Below are positions 23,101 through 32,891 of a stretch of DNA of 64,000 nt, in pieces. The stretch spans positions 1-64,000 of the forward strand of contig MU270088.1 in the NCBI GenBank assembly GCA_021432635.1. The letters are read 5' to 3'. How positions within the stretch are numbered: the first letter of the stretch is position 1; each line of letters begins with the position of its first letter. The position numbers and the translations under genes were made by a program. The DNA comes from Thozetella sp. PMI_491 (lineage: Eukaryota; Ascomycota; Sordariomycetes; Chaetosphaeriales; Chaetosphaeriaceae). The notes under the pieces are model-generated. The model saw nothing but the letters and a program-made list of their open reading frames with translations. It made no database searches and was not told the origin of the DNA.

Positions 23101-23916
23101 ACCTGTTGGTATTTAGTGCGCAGTGGTGTGGAACTGTTCTTCGTTTCTCGGAGCTCATAGACAGATAGTATAGGGCTGCGGAATGAAATTCCTTCAAATC
23201 TCTCTGCCAGATCGAGCAGCATGGCGCCTTCCTGATCGATATTGGCGGTTGGAAATTTCAGACTCCTCCCAGTTGTCGACTCCCAGATGTCTCGAAATCG
23301 ATTCAGGTTCGTAAACTTGTCGGTGCTGAAGCGATGGGGCGTGCTTAAGAAGATGACGCCAGCTATGGAGTTGAGAAGGGAGCCGTAACGAGAAAACTGT
23401 TTGTTAGCGACACATAGAGCCTGCTTGACCACAATACCACCCAAGCTGTGGCAGACGATCACAATTGGCCGGCTATCAGTCTGGGAAACGTGCATTAGAA
23501 ACCATGCAAACTCTCAAACGGAATGGTTCTAGACAATAACTTTCATACCACTTTTGATCCTGGCTGTTGTCGCGAGTTATTGAATTTTTGCAGAAAGTCG
23601 TAGCTTAGCGTCAACACTGATTCCCAGGAAGGTTTTGCATTCGAAAATGGTGACTCGTACTCATACGCGAGGATGCGTGCCCCAACGCAGGCGTTCGGGA
23701 GGGTCGCGAGCCATTTTTGGTTGGTAAATGACCAGTCCTCCGGCGGGAGGGTTCCAATGCCAGGAACAAGCACAATGCTATGTTCGATGATAAGTAGAAG
23801 TACTAAACCAAGCTAGAAGTAAGGATCTCCTACTCGACGCCGTTCCCAGATGGATCAAGGGGATCCCGCAACAACTTTAACTCGTCCGTGGTTTCGAAGT
23901 TCGCTGACGTGGCCAT
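20178..23916 (-). CDS. fungal NLR/STAND protein: alpha/beta-hydrolase, NB-ARC, TPR
   Basis: Eight exons (23834-23916, 23549-23777, 23103-23480, 22867-23053, 22761-22823, 21213-22710, 20468-21154, 20178-20418) join without a stop to 1121 aa. Introns are 43-68 nt. Residues about 28-220 are a serine-hydrolase-type domain: DIVLVPGIGTLPPEDW at the oxyanion end, the nucleophile elbow CHSLGGIVVKQA (Ser near 116), then FLSTPH. The NB-ARC domain follows: P-loop GFGGIGKTEIA (about 412), Walker B WLLIFDNADD, SILITSRD, and SGVPLAISQMAG (GLPLA-type motif). From about residue 815 there are tandem TPR-like helices (SYHEKAL-type repeats). This architecture is typical of fungal STAND receptors linked to non-self recognition and regulated cell death. 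All key motifs look intact, so it is probably functional. Ligand and substrate are unknown. Confidence 0.9.
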
Positions 23917-24874
23917 AATTCTGGTCTCTACGGCGAAAGGACAACGAACTCAACTTTGAATAAGCTGCAAATGGAAGAGCATCACGTTAATTACATCTAG
24001 CCAGTCTTAAGCTATGGACAAGTTTTGCGTATAATTGGGATGGGAGGCTGTTATTTGGAAACTTGCCCGTTCAGAGTTTGAGCTGTTTTGACGCTCTCGG
24101 GTTGCTGATGAGCGGGGTACCAGCCGATACAGCAGACACGCCAGCGGGGAAAAGGCAAGGGCAAATGTACGTCGCGTAGTCTGATAACGGTGCAATGGAT
24201 TTTTGAAGTCCTTAACTCATGGCTGCGATCGGGCAGGACTTATTTGTATGCGAATCGGATAGGAAGTGACGTCGTTACTCCAAGGTGAGGCGTTGTATGC
24301 TTGGTATGAATTGCCACGGAAGAGGGGTGTGGCAGCTCTCTGCTGAGAAGGAGGGGATAATTTATTGGGAGGCTCTTTCTTATCAAGGAGTTGGGTCGCA
24401 TGCCACGTGATTATGCCTTGCAATATTGCGCACATGTCTCGTGGCCTGAAAACCAACATACGTACTGCATGTTGGGACCAAAAACCGACAACCATGCCCG
24501 CTCGCGCGAGCCTGGCCAATTGTAAGCGTTGTGCTAATTGGTTCCGGGCCGCTGCTAGCCATTATCCATGTCACACGATGCTACAGATCTGCTGGCTCCT
24601 TGGCAGCTAGCTTTACTTGATAGGATATGCTAGTTGCTAGGCATGTAGTCAATGCTGAATATATACGAAGTGTGGATGGTTCAGAGTATGCATTCATTTT
24701 ACTCCTAGGTTATCTTTGGGCCTAGATTCAGTCTTCGTGCATCCAAATCTAACAGAACATCAGTGTAGTGGGCCCCATAGTCACATTTGTAGGCGACGTG
24801 GCTCCGTCCAAAGACAAATTTGACCGAATGTAGGTATTGGTATTAATGGAGCTATGAGCAACAAGAAAACTATA
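23917..24874. other. intergenic between NLR and CorA-like gene
   Basis: No gene supported. The first part is the NLR promoter (minus strand). Open frames at 24217-24519 and 24365-24610 overlap on opposite strands and lack domains. Confidence 0.45.
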
Positions 24875-26746
24875 TTATACAATATGACCTGGATCCTTCT
24901 CCTTTGTGCCAATGGTCCGGTCCAGCTGAACTTCACGACCTCTTGCCCAGAGCCATAACAAACATCGCCTCAAAGCCTGCAAGTCCCAAAGATACACCAC
25001 ATAGGCAAATAGAATGAGTGGAGCACACAAGACAAAAAACCACCAAAAGCTCACTGGGCCCCCCAGCATATCAATGTTCATGCCAAAAAGACTAGAGGCA
25101 AAACTCAAGGGAATGAAGAGAGTGGCAAGCAGGGTCAGTTTTTTGACTTGTTCAGACTGCTCAATAGCCTTACGGGATTCATCAATTGTAGCTTTGTTCA
25201 TTGCCAAAGTTATGCCCCTAGTGCACATTTCTGACAAATCGACGCAACGAGCGTGCAGATGCGCATAGTCTTCCAATAGGCCATTGGCTGTGAAGGTGCC
25301 GCTGGAGCCGCTGAGCCCAAAGCTTCTGGCCGCCTTAGTCTCCGCGGCGGGCCGGTGCGTTTCCAGGCCAGGACCTGTTGGTGCAGCGCCGTTTGGCGTC
25401 GGGGTTTCTGGAATGGGACTATTGAATCCCTGGTTACTTCGCTCGACCAACTTGCGGAGCGCACGAGCACTGTCTTTGAGTTGCTGAGTATGACGGTTTA
25501 GGATGTTGGTGAAGTATTGGAGCGTTCCTAACGTGTCATCTGAAATTTCTTGGGCTATGTGGTTTATCTGTATCTGGATTCGGGATTCCATCAGATTCAG
25601 GAATTGAACCTCGGAGAAAGCAGCATGCGCAAACAACGGAATGCACATAGAAAGTGGATCTTGAGGTCCGCGGCGGGCGAGATCGACGAGCGCTACCAAT
25701 GAATCGTATTGCAGCGGGAGGACGGCCGTGCTCTGCGGAAGATCCTTATTTGCATCCGGCTCTAGACGATTTTTGGTGGTCCGAAACGCCATCTTGGGAT
25801 GGTGCTGAAGGACGGGTAGTGGTATGGCGTTTGCGTCGATATGATGTTGCCATGGACCTGGGGGAGATTGCTTCAATGGCCTGCCTTGGTCCATCCAGGC
25901 GATCACTACATGCGTATGTTAGTAATTATACTTGCGACGAGATGCAGAGCTACCTCTTACCGGCCCAACCTCCATCGGTTCTCGTGGTGCAGATCGAGAT
26001 CCATTGCTCAATCACGGAAAAGCGCAAGCACACGGTGGAGTACTCGCGCACCAAGGAATCTCCGCAGCGAACTCTGGTAGACCCCAGCTGTCGTATCTTG
26101 TATGTTGCGAGCTCGGCGGAGTTGTCTAGTCGCTGCGACCGAAGATTCTGTCCGCCAAAATCATCGCGATCAAGAAGAGTGCTGACGCACAGCCGAATGA
26201 TGTTATTTGAGGAGCTTATAACTGAAGGGAGGCTGAAGGTATGTCTCTCAATGCCTACAGAGAGAAAATCCATGTGTCTCCTGAAGAACTCCGGATCGAT
26301 GCTGTACTTGCTTCCAAGGACCGACATCCATCGTGGTGATATGAAGCCTCGAATAAATACGACTTGGCCCGAGCCTAACGGAGGAACGCATTTAGCGGCG
26401 AAGAAGTCTTTATGCTGCTCTTGGCTATAGTGTTGTACATCCCATTTTTTCTCGCCGACGTTGTAAACTACAACTAAGTCATGGGGTTGTGCGGATTTCG
26501 GAGCGAAAAGTGTGCCATCTTCTTCTGATTGGACCGGTTCGAAAATGCTTCGGTCTTGACGCATCCATGCTGCAATATCAATATAGCTGTTGCCCGGAAA
26601 GACAGAGGTGGCAGCAGATCTCCCCTGAAGCGAGTTGATGGCCCGGGCATAAGTTTGGGGTGTAACTGTCCAGCAGGGGCGGGTTAGGTCATACGGTGGA
26701 TAGGTACACGGGGCGAGATCTTACACGGTGACTTTCTAGGCTCCAT
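24875..26746 (-). CDS. CorA-like Mg2+ transporter family membrane protein
   Basis: Proposed exons 26725-26746 (22 nt), 25961-26665 and 24875-25905, with introns of 59 and 55 nt, encode 585 aa. The large N-terminal soluble domain contains RWMSVLGSKYSIDPEFFRRH, the fungal CorA-like sequence around a conserved WxxxLGxxxxIDPxFF. It is followed by helical segments and a low-complexity Pro/Gly insert near residues 410-450. Two C-terminal membrane helices occur: LTLLATLFIPLSFASSLFGM, leading into the G-M-N signature (LFGMNIDML, near residue 515), and FWWFFVLCAPLILFAYVVYLW. GMN after TM1 defines the CorA ion-selectivity loop. In filamentous fungi this expanded family has many members of unknown substrate, so transport of Mg2+ is a family statement, not shown here. 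The tiny first exon is the least certain part. Confidence 0.82.
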
Positions 26747-27120
26747 ATTTCATCTGATCAACGAGAGGGGCCTATTACAGGTACGGAATGTCAAATCTTC
26801 TTGCGCGTAGCGTGCGAAGCGGGGCTAGACAGTGGATTTTATAGCATGTTTCTGCACAACAAGACTATCGGACGTGTAGGGAGTAAACAAGTTTCATCTC
26901 CTTGAAACTGGGGCTAATCTGAAACAAGCAGGCGCTTACAGCGGCGAGGCCGGCGCTAACCTGCCCAACCCCAACTCGGACACATTACCACCTCAGCCGT
27001 TCCTGCCCCACTTTCAAATTTCTCTCCACATACTCACAAGCCTGCCCCAACATCGTTTCAAATCACTCAGTTCGCTCCCGGTCAAGCAAGCAGGATCAGC
27101 GTCGGTTTCAGTCAGTCACC
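26747..27120. promoter_or_regulatory. divergent promoter of CorA-like and HAD genes
   Basis: 374 bases lie between the two start codons. The HAD side (27000-27120) is strongly pyrimidine-rich, as is usual upstream of fungal ATGs. No defined element recognised. Confidence 0.35.
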
Positions 27121-28073
27121 ATGGCCTCCTTCGAAACAAAGCAAGTAAAATCTCACAGAGAGTTCCATAAATGACATGTACACAGTATAAGCATTCCCAA
27201 CGCGAGAGTAATACCAATGCCCAGTCGTAGCACGGGAGCTAACAGTACTGCCCCAGCTTACCCCCAATCCGAGCCGTGCTATTTGATATGGACGGCCTTT
27301 TGATCAATTCTGAGGATATCATTACTCTATGTACGACAATACTGCTTAACAAATATGAAAGGCCAGCCCTAACCCGGACGATTCGGGCTCAGCTTATGGG
27401 TGTCCCAAACTCGACAAGCAGTGACACGTTCCATAACTGGGCTAGGCTCCCTATATCCCGGGAGCAATGTGAGGACGAATTGAAGGGGTTAATGCGACTA
27501 CACTTTCCAGATTCCCAGCCACTGCCTGGTGCAGAGGAACTTCTGTCAAACCTCAGCCGCGCGCGGAGTGCGACTTCAGGGGATCGTATTGAGCTGGCAT
27601 TGGCGTCTAGCACCAAAACCGAGACATACGAATTAAAAGCTTCGCGCCCAGAAACGAAGCGGCTGCTTGATTTCTTCCTGCCTGATAGGCGAGTATTGGG
27701 CGATGACCTCCGGCTACGGCGAGGCCGAGGGAAGCCAGCGCCAGATATATATTTGCTCGCACTGCAGTCGATAAACTCGGCAGCAAGTCCTGGCATGAAG
27801 CCCATTGTACCTAAGGAGTGCTTAGTCTTTGAAGATAGCGTGGCTGGTGTTGAGGCTGGAAGGCGGGCTGGGATGAGGGTGGTTTGGGTGCCTCATCCAG
27901 ATTTGGCGGCCGAATATCAAGCACAGGAGAAAGACATACTGGCTGGCAGGACGGGAAAGTTTGATTTGGGAGAGGACTGGCAACTAGGAGAGATTGACGA
28001 CAGCTGGGCTGAAACCATACCGAGTCTCAACCACTTCAATTATGCAGAGTATGGTATCGACATATCATCCTAG
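27121..28073 (+). CDS. HAD-superfamily phosphatase (GS1/DOG-like)
   Basis: Exons 27121-27144 and 27246-28073 with a 101-nt intron encode 283 aa. The 24-nt first exon gives MASFETKQ, and the second starts YCPSLPPIRAVLFDMDGLL, so the Asp nucleophile motif D-M-D-G sits near residue 23. The remaining HAD motifs follow in order: motif II ALASSTK, motif III Lys in RGRGKPAPDIYLLAL, and motif IV VFEDSVAGVEAGRRAGM with the Mg-binding acidic pair. The alpha-helical cap lies between motifs I and II, as in the beta-phosphoglucomutase/pseudouridine-5'-phosphatase/2-deoxyglucose-6-phosphatase group. Cytosolic phosphomonoesterase is the likely role; substrate cannot be read from sequence. The long frame beginning GTG at 27276 is the same gene without its first exon. 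All catalytic residues intact. Confidence 0.87.
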
Positions 28074-28437
28074 GCAACTTCTATCCCCACAGCATGAAAA
28101 CATAGAGGGTAGATTCACACTCTTTAACCGAATCTGATATTCTAATCGCCACTGTTTTCATATATCCATGCTCCAAGAGAATGCAAGGTTGACTAAAGCT
28201 TTCTTATAATATGTGATATGGTTTCGATTCCTGTCCAACCCGAGGACCAACTACCTCGATGAATGAGGAAACGTCTACGGTGCAAATTGAAGCAGATATC
28301 ACCAGTTTATTAGTAATTTATTATAGCTACTACTGGTCATAAGAGACAATTGTTAAATAAAATTATATCGAAAACTTGGAACTTGCCGTGTTGTGACGAA
28401 GGCTTCCCGGAAATTCCGGAAGCACTTATCCGGGACA

Positions 28438-31400
28438 TCAACAAGGGCCCCACTCTTTCCCGGTCGATTTCAGCACCGTCAGCGGTCGGATATCCCATTC
28501 CTCAAATTCTTGAGCTTCCCTTAACTCGACAGCTAGGGTGACTTCCCGTAGATATTCCATCAAAATGACTGTAGCCTTAGTGGCGATGCCACTCTGTTTA
28601 GTCTGTTTAGAGACACCGCCTTGTTCTGAGAATGCCGTTGTGTTTCGGAAGAGCCACAAGTATGCATCGCCGGACTCTTTCCGATGCCCCAGCTGCTGGT
28701 GTCACTTGGCGTGCTGTCGCGCCAATTTAATAGTGGAGTCAGCTTGCGGAAGCCTGCCACACGCGCTTAGCGGTAGGATGATGCTCAGGTAGATGTCTTC
28801 TAGACTTCCAAGTCCAGTACTCTAGATGTCTTGAGCCATTTTTGAGAGGTGGGCGTTGTGCAGTGTAAACAATTGCGATGCCGAATCACTACCCACGCTG
28901 TCTGTCTCTATGGGCCGTATATCCGCTCCGCCGACAATTGGATTCGGCGTCTTCGCTGCAGCCCAGATGAAGGAAGAGAACATATGCTGGGCGAACAATG
29001 TCGGCAAGGGGCGGTATGATTCAGCCGCTAAGATCCCGTTCTTTCTATCACCGGCTAGATGGTCGGGAGCATCCTTGCTTAGGGGTTCTGGAGACTCCTG
29101 GGCCTTGTATACACGTGTGCGAACGTCTGCGTGAGAATTAGGACTCGAGTTGGAGACGAATTCAACTACCCGGTGGCCCTCCACCTCAATTGTCTTCGTC
29201 TCCTGTGTCGCGTTAGATTCCTCCACTTTGATGAGCCCGACAGCACCATCAGGCAACCACCACTGGAGCTCTCGGTGCAGGCTCGGCGTGTAGAAACCAA
29301 GGAGCCGCAGGCTGCGTTTCGAAAGTCTCCCTTTGGATCGCAACCGTCGTCTCTGGAGGCTTTGTTGTCGGCCCTCTCTTCGCCATTCCTCCCCGTTATT
29401 CCCGTACTACTTCCATTCCGCTCTTGCTTATCCATCGCCCGTTTACTGTCATGTTCCAGGGCATTCTTGTGCTTATACACGGGATATAGCCACAACGACA
29501 GCGCTGCTTCGATCTCGTCCGAGTATGCTTTCCAGTTCCCATTTTTTCTAACCGGAAATGTATCGATTCACTGCCACAGGTTTCAAGAGACCAGGTAAAG
29601 TTCAGGGTGGAAGGACCAGAGAGAGCGCCCATTGCGACCTCTATTGCCCTTGTAAGGGAGATGGCCTCTGCGGATGCGGGCCCATGCCAGTCGGTGAGCT
29701 TAGCGAGATCTCTCCTTATCATCATCACCCTGTGGGCCTTTGACTAAGAATTGGAGCTTTTGCCCCGGACTGCCGAGTCGGAGATCTGAGCCATGCTATG
29801 ATCTCCTTTTTCGTGCGTGTGCGATAGTTTCTTCGATTCCTCAGTGTTTGTGCCATCGGTGTCTTAGGCCGACCTTTCTTTCTTAACTTCGACTGTGGCA
29901 ATTTTCCAATCCCAACCGTTTTTGTCCGCCCTTGGTCTGTCCCATTTCCCGCTATTCGCGAGATCTTCGGGCTCCGAAAGAGTCAGCGCCAACCAGTCCA
30001 TCTCGTGGCCAGAAAGAAGGGGCCGGGTCCCTGGAAGTTCGGCGAGGTTTCGACGGACCCACGCTCTGAGAATGGCCATCGCCACGGTTGCGAAGAGCTG
30101 TGCGATGGAAGCTGACCAGAGCATTCCGCGCAAACCAATAAACTGCACGACGAATCCAGAGAGACTGATGATAGTGCCCGCGACAGCCTTGAATTCCAAG
30201 GGATGTAGTCTGATCACTTTGTTTAGCGCTCGTGTCCGAGAATTGCTCTCTTAAAAGTTCGTCGAAGGTTTCGGTCGCCGAGATGTCACGTAATATCTTG
30301 GAGGCGCTTTTGAGAAAATGGCGAACTAACCAAAGGACTAGTCATTGACTGTTTCCGCCTTCTGTAGCCAAATCACTTGAGCGTTCTCTCTTTTTGCCTC
30401 ATAACTCTTCTCTTCGGTGCTACTCTCGACGACATTGGCGCAAAGCAACATGCCAAACACCAAGACAAGCGTCCCGATTGCGGTGGAAGGGTATGCATAA
30501 GTCGCGATCGCAAGGTCATTCTTGAGAAACATCTGCGCGGGGTAGTAGGTTGCGAATCCAGAGTACACAAGAACCCCGAACTGGAGCAGGGTCGCGACTA
30601 CTGCTATAAGCCACAGCTCCCTGAAGCTCTGCCGGCTGTCGATATTCAGCGAGATATTTGGAGCGTCTATGTGGATGTCCTTGACGGCCGTGGATCCGTT
30701 ATTTTCGGAGCTACCAACCTCAGGAGTATGCTCCTTATCGCTTAGGCCTGCCTCTGGGTTAACCCTAGAGTTAGTACTGCTCCACGGAAATATCATGCTG
30801 GTTCTGGTTGGATCTATTCCTATGGTCAGATCAACACCACCAGGCGGCTGATAAAACGCACTGACCGGAGTACTTTAAATAGTCTTCGAATTTGCTGTAC
30901 TGGTTGTTCGTGGCCTTTCCGACTTCCTGGTTGCAGTCTTTACGCGGAAAAAAGCAGAGAAATTCGCGAATCGGCCCTTCTCCTATTACCCTAACAATTT
31001 CCCGACCGTTCTAGAGCTTACACACTTTATGCGAGGTAGAAGACATTAGTTCGGCCTTGGCAACCGCTCGGCCCTCCCTTGCTCTTCCAATGATGGCCTT
31101 AAGCCATGAAGGGCCGCCAACTCTAATAGCGCCGACAATAACAGTGATTACGCCCAGGGGAGCCATTGCCAGTATGATGTTGTCAGCCCAGCCCATAGAC
31201 TGGCTCATGAACTGCATGGTGACTTGTTCTCCAAAGAGCGCCAACAGCCTGACCACAATAGACCATCAGCGCGTGAGTGAGAACAAACTAGAGGAGAAGA
31301 CGCACGGTGCCAAGTCTGAGAATAGATTGTTGGAGAAGTCATCTCCAATGTCTGCAGCAACGCATCCTGCGAATGGTAGAGCGAAGAGGAGCTTCAGAAT

Positions 31401-31746
31401 CTTGGCAGCCGACAATTTGCCAGGCGAAGACGGGGCATCGAGTAGGCAGATCAAACCTCGACGCGTAACGTAGGGGCGTAACTTCCCTAGGTCAATCGAG
31501 ACTGGACGCACTCGATGACAAGTAGGTATCTCGTGGATCTTTCACACTATATAGAGTTCCAGTTGTCTTGCAGGTGGGGGGAGAGGACGCACCCTCAAAT
31601 AGACTGCCACAAGGGTTTGTGAAAAATTTGCATATTGCAACTGTCAAACCACATACCCTAATATGGGTAGCGCCCTCTGCGTGATGATTGGTCTCCTGGT
31701 CTTTATCGGCGATTGTGCAGATTAAGTCGACGGAAGGGGGTATCAA
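28438..31746 (-). pseudogene. decayed large membrane protein of a widespread uncharacterised fungal family
   Basis: Successive minus-strand frames give parts of one long protein. The N-terminus is MIPPSVDLICTIADKDQETN (31746 downward). DIGDDFSNNLFSDLAP follows, then the membrane-rich LLALFGEQVTMQFMSQSMGW and IILAMAPLGVITVIVGAIRV. Next come LWLIAVVATLLQFGVLVYSG, LSGFVVQFIGLRGMLWSASI, MMIRRDLAKLTDWHGPASAE and a C-terminal WLFRNT/LMEYLREVTLAVELREAQ region. Introns such as 31256/31320 and 30796/30845 still have good borders. The gene is broken by a frame change near 31505, TAG at 31011, TAG at 30338, further stops near 30330, 30250, 29864 and 29745, and frame changes near 29540 and 29330. I recall this family as common in ascomycetes with unknown function. 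Non-functional unless the assembly is wrong at many sites. Confidence 0.7.
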
Positions 31747-31913
31747 AGGTGGCGCTGAAGGCCTTTCCTAGTGGCGCTCAAACTAGTGATACAAGTTTGT
31801 AACACTGTACTCCTATGAAATTTTACTAGCTTTAAGCAGCACAAAAAAAAGTAAATACTAGGCTTACTACGGAGGGGTTTAACTGCATGTATTGAGTGGG
31901 AAAAAAGAGAACC
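31747..31913. other. spacer downstream of the tRNA-like gene
   Basis: AT-rich spacer of about 170 bases between the start of the large pseudogene and the tRNA-like terminator. No coding content. Confidence 0.35.
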
Positions 31914-31919
31914 AAAAAA
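31914..31919 (-). terminator. RNA polymerase III terminator
   Basis: Six T residues on the transcribed strand begin two bases after the 3' end of the tRNA-like gene at 31921, the normal Pol III stop signal. Confidence 0.6.
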
Positions 31920-31920
31920 T

Positions 31921-32048
31921 GCAATGGCCGGGAGTCGAACCCGGGTCTCATGCTGTCGAGATGGAAGCTTGCATTATGTTAGTATCTCACCACGTCAATA
32001 TTTAAAGTGGCACTCACGCAAGAATGATAACCGTTACACTACCATTGC
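31921..32048 (-). tRNA. tRNA-like gene with a long internal insertion; isotype unassigned
   Basis: The ends form a perfect 7-bp acceptor stem (GCAATGG with CCATTGC). The T arm is perfect (CCGGG, TTCGACT, CCCGG). The A box TAGTGTAACGG and B box GGTTCGACTCC match Pol III consensus, and a T6 terminator follows. At 128 nt it is about 55 longer than a mature tRNA. If CTTGC after the D arm pairs with GCATG before the variable loop (one mismatch), the 5' half would place GAG at 34-36, with the insertion after position 37 and a small UGAG/CUCG intron helix. However, the D arm and T arm look more like Gly or Glu tRNAs. The insertion also contains GTGAGT, TACTAAC and GACAG, a spliceosomal-intron pattern. 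It could be an intron-bearing tRNA or a tRNA pseudogene. Confidence 0.6.
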
Positions 32049-32891
32049 TTGTAATTTACAGGGTCTCCGCAAAACTTCTAATAAGAAAAGCAGACATGTC
32101 CGCGTTTTACGTAAGCATAGGCCCTAACCCTAATAACGAGCTTTTAGAGTAATTCCACTACAGCGCTAATAGCGCTGAAATCACTGTAATAATATTTAAG
32201 CTATATTAATAGCGTTAAGATTGTTATAATATTAACTATAGTTAATATAAATATTTTAGCTATTATAGTACTGTACTAAGCTTTAATTAATAAAATGAAA
32301 ACATTTCAATTATTAAGAATAATAACTAACGTTATCATTATAACATAATTTACAACCTAATAAGCCACATCACTTAATAAGACACATCGCCTAATAATCT
32401 ATCCTGTACCTAGGTCTCTACTTTTCTTCCACAATTCTCCTGCTTGAATTTTCTCTTCTAAGATTCTTCCTGCGTCAACCTTCTATCCATCTTCATCCCT
32501 AGGCTCTAATTCACATCCCTCTTCTCACAGATTAAGGATTTCAGAGGGAGCTTGTGTATGTAATATTTCCGAGGGTTCAACGACAGCTATCACATTTGCT
32601 GGCGTAGAAGCATTGATCCGTATCTGAGTGAGTGAGATGTTGAGTTTTTGGTCCCCTGTAGGATTCTTAACGCGCGTTGTTTTAGAAATACTAGTCTTGT
32701 TTGGCCTCGTAAGACATCTAAAATTTTCTTTATAGATGAAGTCGCTTTGCATAGATTTGCACCCTCGCCTTTTGCGAGCTTAGGCAGCAAGTGAAATTCA
32801 CAAATAAAAGGATAGTTTCTATAAAGAGACTACTACAAGAATCTAAGCGATAATTAACAGGAAAATCCACTAGAAAGGACGGCACAAGCGC
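32049..32891. other. AT-rich spacer
   Basis: Strongly AT-rich with ATATT/TAATA runs to about 32,400, then more balanced DNA with no credible coding frame. Upstream flank of the tRNA-like gene and 3' flank of the decayed gene that follows. Confidence 0.4.
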
